NCBI GenBank assembly: GCA_025358885.1
Contig: JANYHW010000210.1
Coordinates: forward strand, 1-33,876
Origin: Cytophagales bacterium
GTDB lineage: Bacteria; Bacteroidota; Bacteroidia; Cytophagales; Cyclobacteriaceae
Direction of reading: 5' to 3'
Length of the DNA stretch: 33,876 bases
In this document: positions 15,552 to 23,739 of the stretch, one piece after another
How the letters are laid out: every line of letters begins with the position of its first letter
How positions within the stretch are numbered: the stretch's first letter is position 1
The notes under the pieces: generated by a model
What the model saw: the letters and a program-made list of their open reading frames with translations, nothing else
Told to the model about the DNA's origin: nothing
Databases searched by the model: none
Made by a program: the position numbers and the translations under genes

Positions 15552-16466
15552 CTAGTTGCAGGCCTTCACATAGACCTCCGCAATTTCAGCGCCCAGTTCT
15601 GCTGCTTTCTTGAAATCAGCACACGCATTCTTCTTGTCTTTGTGGTTATACCGTGTGACGCCTCGGTTGTAATAGGCGGGAGCATAGGAGGGATTGATCT
15701 CAATAGCCTTGTTATAATCCTTGATGGCGTCATCGGTCTTGCCCGCATCATCAAGCGCATCACCACGCTCTACATAGGGCAAGGCAAGGCTTGGATCGAG
15801 TTCAATGGCTTTAGTGTAATCCGCAATGGAGTGTTCATAGTCTTGCACAAGGTAATACGCATCACCTCGGTCAATAAAATAATCAATTTCATCCCCGTCG
15901 AGGGCAATGGCCTTGGTGTACTCGGCAATGGCGGCATCGAAATTTTTCTGGTCATAGTATACATCAGCCAGTGCATAATGCGCAAAGGAATTCAAAGAAT
16001 CGTGCTTCAATGATTTTTCGAGATCTGCCTGGCCATTGACGAGATCTTTCATCGATAGATAGGTTTTTCCGCGGCCGACGAGGGCACTGTCATAATCCGG
16101 ACGAAGTTCCAGTGCCTTGCTGTAGTCTTTCAAGGCCTCGTCGTATTTTTTCAGTGCCCAATACACATCACCCCGGTTATAATACACCACCGCCTTAATC
16201 GTCTGTCCGTCAGATAGGGCAATGACTTTGTCGTAGTCTGCAAGACAGCCTTCGAAATCTTCAATGTCAAACTTGGCATTGCCGCGGTTGAAGTATGCAT
16301 CGATATTCTTGTTATCGAGCAAAATAGCCGAATCAAATTTTGCAATGGCCCCGTCAAAATCTTCTGCGGTCAGTTTTGCAGCTCCCTGCCTGTACAATTC
16401 GTCGGACTTGTTTGTGCAGGCAACGATCAAGGAACCTGCGAATAATAGGAAAATAATTTTCTTCAT
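15552..16466 (-). CDS. Tetratricopeptide-repeat lipoprotein
   Basis: A 304-residue lipoprotein with signal peptide MKKIIFLLFAGSLIVAC; Cys17 is the SpII lipobox cysteine. The mature part (22-300) consists almost entirely of eight 34-residue TPR units, easily counted by their 'AYFNRGNAKFDIEDFEGAI.DYDKAIELDP' pattern (for example DYDSALVGRGKTYLSM, EIDYFIDRGDAYYLV, SYAPAYYNRGVTRYNH). It would be a protein-binding solenoid anchored in the envelope. It follows aspS on the same strand with a 59-bp gap and may be read from the same transcript. The 85 bases after its stop, towards the convergent bestrophin-like gene, hold no convincing terminator. Partner proteins cannot be predicted. Confidence 0.9.
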   Translation of the reverse strand: MKKIIFLLFAGSLIVACTNKSDELYRQGAAKLTAEDFDGAIAKFDSAILLDNKNIDAYFNRGNAKFDIEDFEGCLADYDKVIALSDGQTIKAVVYYNRGDVYWALKKYDEALKDYSKALELRPDYDSALVGRGKTYLSMKDLVNGQADLEKSLKHDSLNSFAHYALADVYYDQKNFDAAIAEYTKAIALDGDEIDYFIDRGDAYYLVQDYEHSIADYTKAIELDPSLALPYVERGDALDDAGKTDDAIKDYNKAIEINPSYAPAYYNRGVTRYNHKDKKNACADFKKAAELGAEIAEVYVKACN

Positions 16467-16525
16467 GGGGATGGGTTAGGGTTGTGAATGGTCAGGTATC
16501 ATTAAAGACTCGGTGTAATAAGAAA

Positions 16526-18280
16526 CTATTTTTCTGGCTGAATATCGAGCCCAAGCTCATTCAACTGTTCTTGCGAAATGGCAGCAGGCGTATCAATCAT
16601 GGTATCACGGCCAGCATTATTCTTGGGGAACGCGATAAAATCCCGGATGGAGTCGGCCCCGCCAAACAGCGAGCACAGGCGATCAAAGCCAAAAGCGATG
16701 CCACCGTGTGGGGGTGCGCCAAATTCAAATGCTTCCATCAGGAAGCCAAACTGTTTCTTTGCTTCTTCTTCTGTAAACCCGAGGTGATTAAACATCAGCT
16801 GCTGCGTAGGTCTGTCGTGGATACGGATGGATCCTCCGCCCACTTCCGTTCCGTTGATAACCATATCATACGCGTTTGCACGGATCTCACCCGGCGCTGT
16901 GTCGAGCAGTTGTAGGTCCTCGCGTTTCGGTGAAGTAAACGGGTGATGCATGGCGTGGTACCGGCTAGTTTCTTCATTCCACTCCAACAATGGAAAGTCG
17001 ATTACCCATAAGGCAGAGAAAGTGTTTTTGTCTCTCAGGCCTAACTGGCTTGCCACGTAGAGACGCAACTCCCCCAAGGCCTTCCGTGTTTTGTCGGTCT
17101 CGCCGGAAAGCACCAGGATCAAGTCCCCGGGCTGGGCGTTACAAGCCGTTACCCATTTCCTCAATTCATCTGGCGGGTAGAATTTATCTACGGATGACTT
17201 GAGTGTGCCATTTTCTTCATACCGCAGATATACCATTCCCTTGGCGCCAATTTGAGGACGCTTGACAAACTCAGTAAGCTCATCCAGTTGCTTGCGGGTG
17301 TATGTGGCGCATCCCCTGGCGCAGAATCCCACAGCCATTGAAGCCTGATCAAAAGCCTGAAACCCTTTGCCCTTGACTATATCCGTGAGTTCACAGAACT
17401 TCATTTCGAAACGGGTATCTGGTTTATCGGAGCCATAGTATTTCATGGCGTCGGCATAAGTCATGTGTGGCACCGACGGCATGTCGATCCCCTTTACAGT
17501 CTTAAACAAGTGACGGACGAGTCCTTCAAAGGTGGCCAGGATATCTTCCTGCGTGATGAAGGCCATCTCACAGTCAATTTGGGTGAATTCCGGCTGGCGG
17601 TCAGCGCGTAAGTCTTCGTCACGGAAACATTTTACAATCTGATAATATCGGTCAAAGCCAGAGACCATCAACAACTGCTTAAAAGTTTGCGGAGACTGGG
17701 GAAGAGCGTAAAATTCTCCATGGTGAATGCGGGATGGCACAACAAAATCACGGGCACCTTCCGGTGTGGATTTAATAAGCACCGGGGTCTCTACTTCAAT
17801 GAAATTCAGGCTATCCAGGTAAGCACGGGTCTGCTGTGCCATTTTGTGGCGGAGCTGCAGGCCCTCACGTACCGGCGACCTTCTAAGATCGAGATACCTG
17901 TACTTCATGCGAAGATCATCTCCCCCGTCTGTGTTGTCCTCAATGGTGAACGGTGGAGTTTTCGATTTATTCAACACTTCAATCGATTCTAATTTTATCT
18001 CAATCGCTCCCGTGGGAATCTTGTCATTCTTGGATAGGCGCTCTGCCACCGTGCCTGTAACCCTGACCACATATTCTCTGCCGAGCTGCCGGGCAGATTG
18101 CAGCATTGCTGGGTCGGATTTCCCTTCTTCCAGGAACAATTGGGTAATGCCATATCGGTCACGCAGGTCGATCCAGAGCAAACTTCCCTTATCGCGCAGC
18201 CTCTGCACCCAGCCCGTCAGCGCTACCCGCTTATTGACGTCCTGAATCCTCAGTTCACCGCACGTATGTGTCCGTAGCAT
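16526..18280 (-). CDS. aspS: Aspartyl-tRNA synthetase
   Basis: A 584-residue class IIb synthetase. It has an N-terminal anticodon-binding OB fold (1-105), motif 1 near 145-165 (FIEVETPVL), motif 2 with [18 protein letters not shown], the bacterial GAD insertion domain (about 290-410), and motif 3 with GIAFGFDRL near 530. The length is normal for a bacterial AspRS. In the anticodon loop region the sequence reads [15 protein letters not shown]. It lacks the His at the D-H-G position seen in several non-discriminating enzymes, and no gatCAB genes are in the window, so a discriminating enzyme is likely but not proven. The start [10 protein letters not shown] is the family start. Divergent from a secreted protein gene. 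Confidence 0.97.
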   Translation of the reverse strand: MLRTHTCGELRIQDVNKRVALTGWVQRLRDKGSLLWIDLRDRYGITQLFLEEGKSDPAMLQSARQLGREYVVRVTGTVAERLSKNDKIPTGAIEIKLESIEVLNKSKTPPFTIEDNTDGGDDLRMKYRYLDLRRSPVREGLQLRHKMAQQTRAYLDSLNFIEVETPVLIKSTPEGARDFVVPSRIHHGEFYALPQSPQTFKQLLMVSGFDRYYQIVKCFRDEDLRADRQPEFTQIDCEMAFITQEDILATFEGLVRHLFKTVKGIDMPSVPHMTYADAMKYYGSDKPDTRFEMKFCELTDIVKGKGFQAFDQASMAVGFCARGCATYTRKQLDELTEFVKRPQIGAKGMVYLRYEENGTLKSSVDKFYPPDELRKWVTACNAQPGDLILVLSGETDKTRKALGELRLYVASQLGLRDKNTFSALWVIDFPLLEWNEETSRYHAMHHPFTSPKREDLQLLDTAPGEIRANAYDMVINGTEVGGGSIRIHDRPTQQLMFNHLGFTEEEAKKQFGFLMEAFEFGAPPHGGIAFGFDRLCSLFGGADSIRDFIAFPKNNAGRDTMIDTPAAISQEQLNELGLDIQPEK

Positions 18281-18355
18281 CGTATTTTGATTAATTTTGG
18301 GGCGCGCAAGTTACTAAACCTTAATTGTTAATCAGTATAATTTCCTTCAGGAATA

Positions 18356-18901
18356 ATGATCAAAACACTCTCCCTTGTTGCACTTCTTCTACTGTTGTCT
18401 TCCCCCAGGAAGCTTGTGAAGACAAAAGTGGCCAATGGCATATCTGTATCTTTGCCAGGTGAATTATATCCCATGACCCCCGAAGATATTGCCCTGCGTT
18501 TTCCATCGGTGAGGGCTCCGCTGGCATCTTTTTCAAATCAGGACCGGGTGGTCGACTTCAGCGTAAATACTTCCGCCACCAACTGGCCAGATGGCGATGT
18601 GGATCTTGCCAGGAAATTTTTTAAGGCGAGCCTGAGCAATCTCTATGATCGGCTTGAAATGATCAATGAAGGTACCCACATGCTGCACAAGCAGAAATTT
18701 ATATATTTTGAATTTGATTCCCGGACAAACGGTGACCGGAGGAAGCAAGGATTTCAGGACCCGATTTTGCGTTACACGTATATTCAGTACCTGATCCAGC
18801 CAGGACGGACTCTTGTTTTTACCTTCTCCTGCCCAAAGGACCTGAAGGAAGATTGGCAGAATACTGCAAAAGAGATAATGCAAAGCATCAGGGTCAAGTG
18901 A
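18356..18901 (+). CDS. Secreted protein of unknown function
   Basis: A 181-residue protein that I do not recognise. A short signal peptide (1-17, rich in Leu) is followed by a compact domain with KVANGISVSLPGELYPMTPEDIALRFPS, FSNQDRVVDFSVNTS, a central helix (RKFFKASLSNLYDRLEMI) and a final beta strand plus helix (RTLVFTFSCPKDLKEDWQNTAKEIMQSI). The 'F..P..W......A..I..SI' ending and overall size recall PsbP/DcrB-like envelope domains, which is a weak fold guess only. It is divergent from aspS, with 75 bp between, and precedes tadA by 79 bp in the same direction. No lipobox. Its role in the envelope is unknown. Confidence 0.7.
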   Translation: MIKTLSLVALLLLLSSPRKLVKTKVANGISVSLPGELYPMTPEDIALRFPSVRAPLASFSNQDRVVDFSVNTSATNWPDGDVDLARKFFKASLSNLYDRLEMINEGTHMLHKQKFIYFEFDSRTNGDRRKQGFQDPILRYTYIQYLIQPGRTLVFTFSCPKDLKEDWQNTAKEIMQSIRVK

Positions 18902-18958
18902 AGGGTCAGGAAATCCGGACGAATTACTGCAACAACCTTTTTTCCTGAAATGATTTTC

Positions 18959-18965
18959 TAATTTG
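18959..18965 (+). promoter_or_regulatory. Possible -7 box for tadA
   Basis: TAATTTG, one base short of TAnnTTTG, ends 15 bases before the tadA ATG. No clear upstream TTG. Weak candidate. Confidence 0.25.
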
Positions 18966-18980
18966 TAACATTTCTCACCG

Positions 18981-19439
18981 ATGGCTGATTCTGTATTGGA
19001 ATTCAATGATGAATATTTCATGCGAGAGGCAATGAAAGAGGCCGTGAAAGCCTTTGATGCAGGAGAAGTTCCTGTGGGTGCCATTGTGGTTTCAAAAAAC
19101 AAAATCATTGCCAGGGCCCACAACCAAACGGAAAAGTTGACCGATGCAACCGCCCACGCTGAAATGCTGGCCACTACCTCTGCAGCCCATTTCCTGGGTT
19201 CAAAATATCTGACTGAATGTACATTGTACGTCACACTGGAGCCTTGTGTCATGTGTGCGGGTGCCCTTCATTGGGTACAATTGCAAAAATTGGTCTTTGG
19301 TGCGGAGGATGTTCAACGCGGATATAGCCTGGTAAAGTCCCCATTGCTTCATCCACGGACAGAAGTGGTTAAAGGAGTTGCCGCGAAGGAAAGCAAGGTA
19401 TTGATCGACAGGTTTTTTAAAATGATCAGGGAAAAATAG
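18981..19439 (+). CDS. tadA: tRNA(Arg) adenosine-34 deaminase
   Basis: A 152-residue zinc deaminase that converts adenosine to inosine at the wobble position of tRNA-Arg(ACG). The zinc ligand and catalytic Glu are in HAE (59-61), the two Cys ligands in PCVMC (88-92), and the family signature GEVPVGAIVV (28-37) and GAL...Q...LVFGAED are intact. The length is typical. The start is chosen at the ATG giving MADSVLEFNDEYFM; family proteins usually begin a few residues before the 'D..FM..A...A' helix. It is followed after 12 bases by a DUF3127 gene, so the two probably form an operon. Confidence 0.94.
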   Translation: MADSVLEFNDEYFMREAMKEAVKAFDAGEVPVGAIVVSKNKIIARAHNQTEKLTDATAHAEMLATTSAAHFLGSKYLTECTLYVTLEPCVMCAGALHWVQLQKLVFGAEDVQRGYSLVKSPLLHPRTEVVKGVAAKESKVLIDRFFKMIREK

Positions 19440-19451
19440 TAACATTGCACC

Positions 19452-19817
19452 ATGAGTATGGAATTAAAAGGGAAGGTCATCCAATTGCTCCAGATGCAAA
19501 CAGGCATGGGCAAAAAAGGCCAATGGAAAAAGCAAGAATTCATTGTGGAGACACAGGCGCAATATCCGAAAAAGGTTTGCCTCTCTGCCTGGGGTGATAA
19601 GATTGACCAGTTTCACATCGCGGAGGGCGACATGGTAAATGTTTCTGTGGACTTGGAGAGCCGGGAGTACAACGGCCGCTGGTATACCGAGGCACGTGCA
19701 TGGAAACTGGAAAAGGTCGGCGTCGGAGGAAATGCAACGCCATCGGCTCCGGTAGGAGACGAGCCATTCTCTTCATTCTCTTCAAGCGCATCGTCAACCG
19801 ACGACTTGCCATTCTAG
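19452..19817 (+). CDS. DUF3127 protein with OB-fold-like core and SSB-like C-terminal tip
   Basis: A 121-residue soluble protein. The first 92 residues look like one small beta-barrel domain (LKGKVIQLLQMQTGMGKKGQWKKQEFIVET, then the strand pairs YPKKVCLSAWGDK and GDMVNVSVDLESREYNGRWYTEARAWKLEKV) and match the Bacteroidota DUF3127 family. A flexible Gly/Ser/Pro-rich linker (93-115) follows, and the chain ends in DDLPF. This layout of OB-like domain, disordered linker and acidic-hydrophobic tip is that of single-stranded-DNA-binding protein, whose tip recruits repair proteins. A nucleic-acid role is therefore plausible but inferred. It directly follows tadA (12 bp). The next gene is convergent. 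Confidence 0.8.
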   Translation: MSMELKGKVIQLLQMQTGMGKKGQWKKQEFIVETQAQYPKKVCLSAWGDKIDQFHIAEGDMVNVSVDLESREYNGRWYTEARAWKLEKVGVGGNATPSAPVGDEPFSSFSSSASSTDDLPF

Positions 19818-19839
19818 ATCTCCGGGAACTTAAGACTGA

Positions 19840-20058
19840 TTACGCTTTGGCCTTCTTGCGGCCGTCGTCGACGCGCTTGCCGTTTTCGTGCTTGCCGAGA
19901 ATAGTAACGTCTTTCGTTGTCTCATACTGCTTGGCGGCCTGCATCATGGCTTGCTCGCTGTCGCGGATGATAATGGTGCCTGACTTTGCACCCTTGTTGC
20001 GGATTTCAATGTAGTATCCGTCTTTCTTCTTTTTTGGTAATACGGGAGGTCTGCCCAT
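19840..20058 (-). CDS. Small basic conserved hypothetical protein
   Basis: A 72-residue protein of unknown function. It begins MGRPPVLPKKKKDGYYIEIRN and ends in a very basic tail (GKRVDDGRKKAKA). The middle has a strand-strand-helix look (GYYIEIRNKG, GTIIIRDSEQAMMQAAKQYE) and a final TKDVTILGKHENGK strand. Small basic proteins of this look occur in Cytophagales, but I know no function. The high Lys/Arg content would suit nucleic-acid or ribosome binding, which is a guess. Its frame is real rather than a shadow: nothing codes on the other strand. It has an exact -7 box and a long, foldable leader of about 100 bases, unusual for this genome, where leaders look short. Confidence 0.7.
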   Translation of the reverse strand: MGRPPVLPKKKKDGYYIEIRNKGAKSGTIIIRDSEQAMMQAAKQYETTKDVTILGKHENGKRVDDGRKKAKA

Positions 20059-20093
20059 GAATTGTGATAATTAAGGATTTTTGTTCTGGTCCA

Positions 20094-20168
20094 TTCAAAA
20101 CCTGTTTTTCCGGCTTACAGTTCCGCCGGTGAATGGCGGTTTTTGAAGAAAATCCGGTTTTGAAGCCG
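20094..20168 (-). promoter_or_regulatory. Structured leader with nested inverted repeats before the 72-residue protein
   Basis: The untranslated stretch contains a perfect 9-base outer pair, TTCAAAACC (20094-20102) with GGTTTTGAA (20156-20164). It encloses a CCGCC/GGCGG hairpin (20123-20127 with 20135-20139). A competing outer pair, CGGCTT (20111-20116) with AAGCCG (20163-20168), shares bases with the first, so two alternative folds are possible. Read on the minus strand this lies between the candidate promoter (20169-20176) and the ATG at 20058. It does not match any riboswitch I can recognise. Confidence 0.45.
20123..20144 (+). terminator. Hairpin with T-tract, possible plus-strand terminator
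   Basis: CCGCC (20123-20127), a 7-base loop and GGCGG (20135-20139) are followed by TTTTT. In plus direction it would stop read-through from tadA-DUF3127, some 300 bases upstream. The same stem is part of the leader structure on the other strand, so its role is ambiguous. Confidence 0.35.
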
Positions 20169-20176
20169 CAAAGATA
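20169..20176 (-). promoter_or_regulatory. Candidate -7 box for the 72-residue protein gene
   Basis: On the minus strand TATCTTTG (20176-20169) matches TAnnTTTG exactly. No clear TTG lies at 19-21 bases upstream. If used, the transcript would start near 20163 and carry about 105 leader bases. Confidence 0.4.
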
Positions 20177-20221
20177 GCGTTTTATTCCGTTTTGATGCTG
20201 AAAAGGGTAGGATGGAAATAT

Positions 20222-20584
20222 TCAACGATGAGCGGATTTGAAACCAAGTATTTCATTCCTTACTTTTTTTGGCAATTTTTCAAATACAATCGTGTAGGAC
20301 TTCTGAATGTACGCTGTCCATTCTGCCGGGCGCAATGACCGAATGTCTTCTACCAAAACCCAATGATGTCTTGCTGAATACGGCGCGGGTATGATTCCAT
20401 CCCGTTCAATAAGTTCACCAAACTCTTGGGGAGTGGTTTTGAAGGAAACATATTGCATCCCCAGAAGACTCGTAACGCAAAACATTTTTGATCCAACGGA
20501 ATAACACAAGTCATTGCCCCATTTGATGTCATGGGTGACGCCATTGAAGCCCATACAAAGTTTCTCAAGTCCGGCAGCCGTCAT
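20222..20584 (-). CDS. MmcQ/YjbR-like protein
   Basis: A 120-residue protein of the small MmcQ/YjbR (DNA-binding-like, CyaY-fold) family. Typical parts are the early GVTHDIKWGNDLCYSVGSKMFCVTSL strand set, the TTPQEFGELIERDGIIPAPYSARHHWVLVE region and the final LRPAEWTAYIQKSYTIVFEKLPKKVR helix. The family was named DNA-binding from structure, but a real function is not established. It is the last gene of the nine-gene minus-strand operon, 20 bases after the FMN split-barrel gene. Gene order gives no specific hint. Confidence 0.8.
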   Translation of the reverse strand: MTAAGLEKLCMGFNGVTHDIKWGNDLCYSVGSKMFCVTSLLGMQYVSFKTTPQEFGELIERDGIIPAPYSARHHWVLVEDIRSLRPAEWTAYIQKSYTIVFEKLPKKVRNEILGFKSAHR

Positions 20585-20604
20585 CTGAATTCTTATTTCA
20601 ACAG

Positions 20605-21246
20605 CTATTGCAAATAGGAAGGCAATTTAACGCCTGCCTTTAAGGCGTCGTCAGCGAAGGGTGTACCGTGGGTGATTTTTAGAGGTACTACACCTGCCCA
20701 TACATCCATGGAATAGTCCTCCTCATCATCTTTGGGTGGGCCGGTCCGGACCTTGGCAGATGCCTCAGCGATCGTGAATGCCAGTACCATGGTCGACTTC
20801 CATTCGTTATCTGTTGGCTTTCGCACGTCGGCCCACCGGCCTGGACACATTTTTTCTGTGAACACTTCAAGCGCTTTGTACATCTCCTCTTTTTCGGTCA
20901 CTTGTCTCGGCTTTCCGAAAATCACCACAGACCGGTAATTGACGGAATGATGAAATGCAGAGCGTGCCAACACCAGCCCGTCCATAATTGTAGCGCTGAG
21001 GCATACGGGTAATTTCTTTGTAGCGATTTCGCGCATATAGAAACTGCCTACACTGCCGTGGACATAAAGGGTATCGGCAATCCTGCAAAATCCAGTAGGA
21101 ATCTGGAATGGCTCACCATTATTTGAATAGGCGAGTGTGCAGAATAGCGCTTCGTCCAAAATAGAATAGATGGCGTCTTTGTCGTACACGCCCCGCTTCG
21201 GAAGTCGGGTGATTTCGGTTTTGTCGGTGATGGGAAATTGTGCCAT
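20605..21246 (-). CDS. Pyridoxamine-phosphate-oxidase-like FMN split-barrel protein
   Basis: A 213-residue flavin-nucleotide-binding protein of the group that includes NimA-type nitroreductases. The opening ITRLPKRGVYDKDAIYSILDEALFCTLAYSNNGEPFQIPT is characteristic of this COG3467-like group. LYVHGSVGSFYMREI, the strand VNYRSVVIFGKPRQV and a late GRWADVRKPTDNEWKSTMVLAF follow. A substrate cannot be assigned; members bind FMN or haem and reduce small aromatic compounds, or act on B6 vitamers. It starts 2 bases after the GNAT gene and precedes the YjbR-like gene, inside the large operon. Confidence 0.87.
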   Translation of the reverse strand: MAQFPITDKTEITRLPKRGVYDKDAIYSILDEALFCTLAYSNNGEPFQIPTGFCRIADTLYVHGSVGSFYMREIATKKLPVCLSATIMDGLVLARSAFHHSVNYRSVVIFGKPRQVTEKEEMYKALEVFTEKMCPGRWADVRKPTDNEWKSTMVLAFTIAEASAKVRTGPPKDDEEDYSMDVWAGVVPLKITHGTPFADDALKAGVKLPSYLQ

Positions 21247-21248
21247 GA

Positions 21249-21659
21249 TTAGGTTGTTTTTATTTTGATGAGAAAGCAGTCGTTAAATCGCTCCATGCCG
21301 ATCTTTGGATAGTATGCAACGGCGGCGGGAGCAGATAGCAGGATCAGTGAAGTATTTTCTCCCGCAAGCCTGTGCGTTTCGCTCACCAATTTTTTGCCAA
21401 TACCCTGATGCTGAAAAGCTTCATCCACGGCAAGGTCCGAGAGATAACAGCAAAATGAAAAGTCCGTCAATGCCCTTGAAACTCCAACGAGCAGTTTGCC
21501 GGACCAGGCGGTAACCTGGATGTTTCCGTGGGCAAGCATTTTCTCAATCCTCCCAACGTCATCAACAGGTCTTCGCTGGCCCAGCGTGGATCGTTTCAAT
21601 ACGTCAATGAATTCCCTGGCAGAAATCCTTATGTCTTCCCGGTAAATGATCGAATTCAT
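21249..21659 (-). CDS. GNAT family N-acetyltransferase
   Basis: A 136-residue acetyltransferase. The acetyl-CoA pyrophosphate loop is HQGIGKKL (84-91), preceded by the beta-4 strand FCCYLSDLAVDEAF and followed by a conserved tyrosine region AVAYYPKIGMERFNDCFLIK. The size is that of a single-domain GNAT with no fusion. Its acceptor (amine, amino acid or antibiotic) cannot be deduced. It lies 2 bases after the MDR oxidoreductase gene and 2 bases before the FMN protein gene, with stops and starts almost touching, so translational coupling within the operon is likely. Confidence 0.88.
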   Translation of the reverse strand: MNSIIYREDIRISAREFIDVLKRSTLGQRRPVDDVGRIEKMLAHGNIQVTAWSGKLLVGVSRALTDFSFCCYLSDLAVDEAFQHQGIGKKLVSETHRLAGENTSLILLSAPAAVAYYPKIGMERFNDCFLIKIKTT

Positions 21660-21661
21660 AA

Positions 21662-22657
21662 TTAAATCTTGAGAACTATCTTTCCAAATTGTCTGCCTTC
21701 TTCCATGTGCCTGAATGCTTCATTGACTTCTCCCAGAGTAAATATTTTATCAATTACCGGTTTGATTTTATGCTTGTGTACGAAATCAAGCATGGAGAGA
21801 AACTCATCTTCTGTGCCCATGGTGGTACCAAAAATGGAGACTTGCTTCCAATACAGGCTTCGCGTGGACAGGTCCTCGATGTTCCCTGCCGTTCTTCCAA
21901 AGTTGACAATCCTTCCACCCGGCACCACGAGGTCAAGTAAAGAAGCAAAGTGCCTGCCGCCCGCAGTGTCCACAATCACATCAAATCCTCCGGCATTCTT
22001 CTTCAATTGTTCTGCCCAATCATCCTGTTTGTAATTGTGACCAGCCAGGGCGCCAACGCTAATTGCCTTCTGTATTTTGGTATCATGACCTGAAGTCACG
22101 AACACTTTAGCCTGAAATGATGCGGCCATTTGGAGGGCCCACAATGCTGCACCGCCTCCTACGCCGGTGATGAGTACCTTTTCACCAGGCCGAAGACGTG
22201 CCTTGGTGAAAAGAGCCCGGTAGGCGGTCAGTGCAGACAATGGCGTCGCGGCAGCCTCTTCGAAAGAAAGGTGCTCTGGTTTTTCCACCACTTGCTTTCT
22301 GGCTATAACGATGTGTTCGCTAAAGGTACCTGAGTCTGGGAATCCCAGTATTTTAAAAGCATCTGCCTGCACAGTGGGATTCTTTCCCCAACCGATGCTG
22401 GGATTTATGACGACTTCTTGCCCGATGATTTCTTCCTCTACATCTTCGCCAACGTCTTCAATTACTCCACTTCCATCGGACCCGAGGATTATTCCATTGG
22501 CGGAAGGTGAAGCTTGTTCCCGCTGAATCCAGAGGTCACGGTGATTTAGTGCTGCAGCGTGAAGCTTGATCAGCACCTGGCCTTTCCCGGGTAGGGGCTT
22601 CGGTACTTCGGTGACCAGCAAGGGCGCATCTTTCTCCTTGAAGAGAGCAGCTTTCAT
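21662..22657 (-). CDS. Zinc-independent MDR family NAD(P)H:quinone-oxidoreductase-like enzyme
   Basis: A 331-residue medium-chain dehydrogenase/reductase. The N-terminal catalytic domain has LNHRDLWIQRE and LGSDGSG (58-64), where zinc-dependent alcohol dehydrogenases would have GHE. The cofactor domain has GVGGGA (165-170), and the C-terminus has FRHMEEGRQFGKIVLKI. The structural-zinc cysteine cluster is missing, so this is probably a zinc-free quinone or enone reductase. The open frame extends 11 codons upstream, but MKAALFKEKDAPL is the family start and sits 8 bases after the ilvE stop. It is part of the nine-gene operon; a role in removing reactive aldehydes or quinones would suit the OsmC neighbour, as inference. 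Confidence 0.88.
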   Translation of the reverse strand: MKAALFKEKDAPLLVTEVPKPLPGKGQVLIKLHAAALNHRDLWIQREQASPSANGIILGSDGSGVIEDVGEDVEEEIIGQEVVINPSIGWGKNPTVQADAFKILGFPDSGTFSEHIVIARKQVVEKPEHLSFEEAAATPLSALTAYRALFTKARLRPGEKVLITGVGGGAALWALQMAASFQAKVFVTSGHDTKIQKAISVGALAGHNYKQDDWAEQLKKNAGGFDVIVDTAGGRHFASLLDLVVPGGRIVNFGRTAGNIEDLSTRSLYWKQVSIFGTTMGTEDEFLSMLDFVHKHKIKPVIDKIFTLGEVNEAFRHMEEGRQFGKIVLKI

Positions 22658-22665
22658 GATTGACC

Positions 22666-23736
22666 TTACACTTTCACGATGTAGTTCCACCGGTGAGTGT
22701 CGGGCATTTCGCCGCCTCGAATGTCGTGCAATTTTGCTTTCATCCGCAGCTGAATGCTGTTGGGTGTTGGCGTCGGGATGGTATAATCTGTTCCGTGAAT
22801 ATTGATTACGGCGATGGATGCTACCACGGCGGCGGTACCGGCACCGAATGCTTCAGTCAACGTCTTGTTCTTAAATCCCTCGGCCAGTTCATCCACACTG
22901 ATGCGTCGTTCTTCAATGGGAATACCTTCCTCTCTCGCCAGGGTCAGGATGGAATCGCGGGTGATGCCATCAAGAATCGCAGAACTGAGTTTCGGTGTGA
23001 CCAGCTTTCCGTTCAGTACAAACATCACATTCATCATCCCCACCTCGTCGATATACTTGTGCTCTTTGTGGTCTGTCCATAGCACCTGGTCAAACCCTTC
23101 TTTTCTTGCCATCTGGGTAGGATAGAAAGCGCCACCATAGTTTCCAGCACATTTTGCAAAGCCCGGACCACCTTCTGCTGTGCGCGTAAAGTGGTCTTCC
23201 ACCTTCAACCGGAAAGGCTTGCTGTAATAAGGTCCAACCGGACTGGTGAGGATTACGAATTTGTACAGGTCTGCCACTTTCACACCCAATCTTGATTCCG
23301 ATGCGAATACAAGCGGGCGGATATACAGGGATGATCCTTCCGATGTGGGCACCCAATCTTTGTCAATCTCAATAAGTGCATGAAGGGACTGAATGAACAT
23401 TTCGTAGGGAATGGAGGGCATGCACATTCGATCGAGTGATTTGTTCATTCGGTCATGGTGCTTTTGAGGTCTGAAGATATTGATGCTTCCGTCGTTACGT
23501 TTGAATGCCTTCATCCCTTCGAAAATGGATTGACCATAATGCAAAGCGAGGATGGCCGGCGTCATCATCAATTCTCCAAAGGGAACAATCACGGGTTCAC
23601 TCCATTCACCATCTTTCCAGTCGGAGAGGAGCATATGATCCGAAATGTATTTTCCAAATTCAAGATTCTTGAAATCTGTTTCGGTTAGTCTTGAATGGGT
23701 CGTTTTCTGAACGTCAAATGCCGGGGCAGTGGTCAT
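22666..23736 (-). CDS. ilvE: Branched-chain amino acid aminotransferase
   Basis: A 356-residue fold type IV PLP enzyme that makes or degrades leucine, isoleucine and valine by transamination with 2-oxoglutarate. The PLP lysine is Lys195 in GFAKCAGNY. HYGQSIFEGMKAF (66-78) and LYIRPLVFAS (137-146) are the substrate-side blocks, and the cofactor glutamate is in YIDEVGMMNVMFV. The late FGAGTAAVVASI phosphate-binding loop is complete. The length fits the long (eukaryote-like) IlvE group, not the ~310-residue group. The gene sits in the middle of a tight operon (3 bases after a DinB-like gene, 8 before the MDR gene) instead of with ilv/leu biosynthetic genes. Confidence 0.94.
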   Translation of the reverse strand: MTTAPAFDVQKTTHSRLTETDFKNLEFGKYISDHMLLSDWKDGEWSEPVIVPFGELMMTPAILALHYGQSIFEGMKAFKRNDGSINIFRPQKHHDRMNKSLDRMCMPSIPYEMFIQSLHALIEIDKDWVPTSEGSSLYIRPLVFASESRLGVKVADLYKFVILTSPVGPYYSKPFRLKVEDHFTRTAEGGPGFAKCAGNYGGAFYPTQMARKEGFDQVLWTDHKEHKYIDEVGMMNVMFVLNGKLVTPKLSSAILDGITRDSILTLAREEGIPIEERRISVDELAEGFKNKTLTEAFGAGTAAVVASIAVINIHGTDYTIPTPTPNSIQLRMKAKLHDIRGGEMPDTHRWNYIVKV

Positions 23737-23739
23737 ACA

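Noticed and set aside
15420-16013. A 197-codon plus-strand frame opposite the TPR gene
   Set aside because: It arises from the repeat structure of the TPR gene read in antisense and overlaps two real genes.
18907-18947. CAGGAAA/TTTCCTG inverted repeat between the secreted protein gene and tadA
   Set aside because: Short A/T-rich arms, long loop and no T-tract on the proper side; could be chance.
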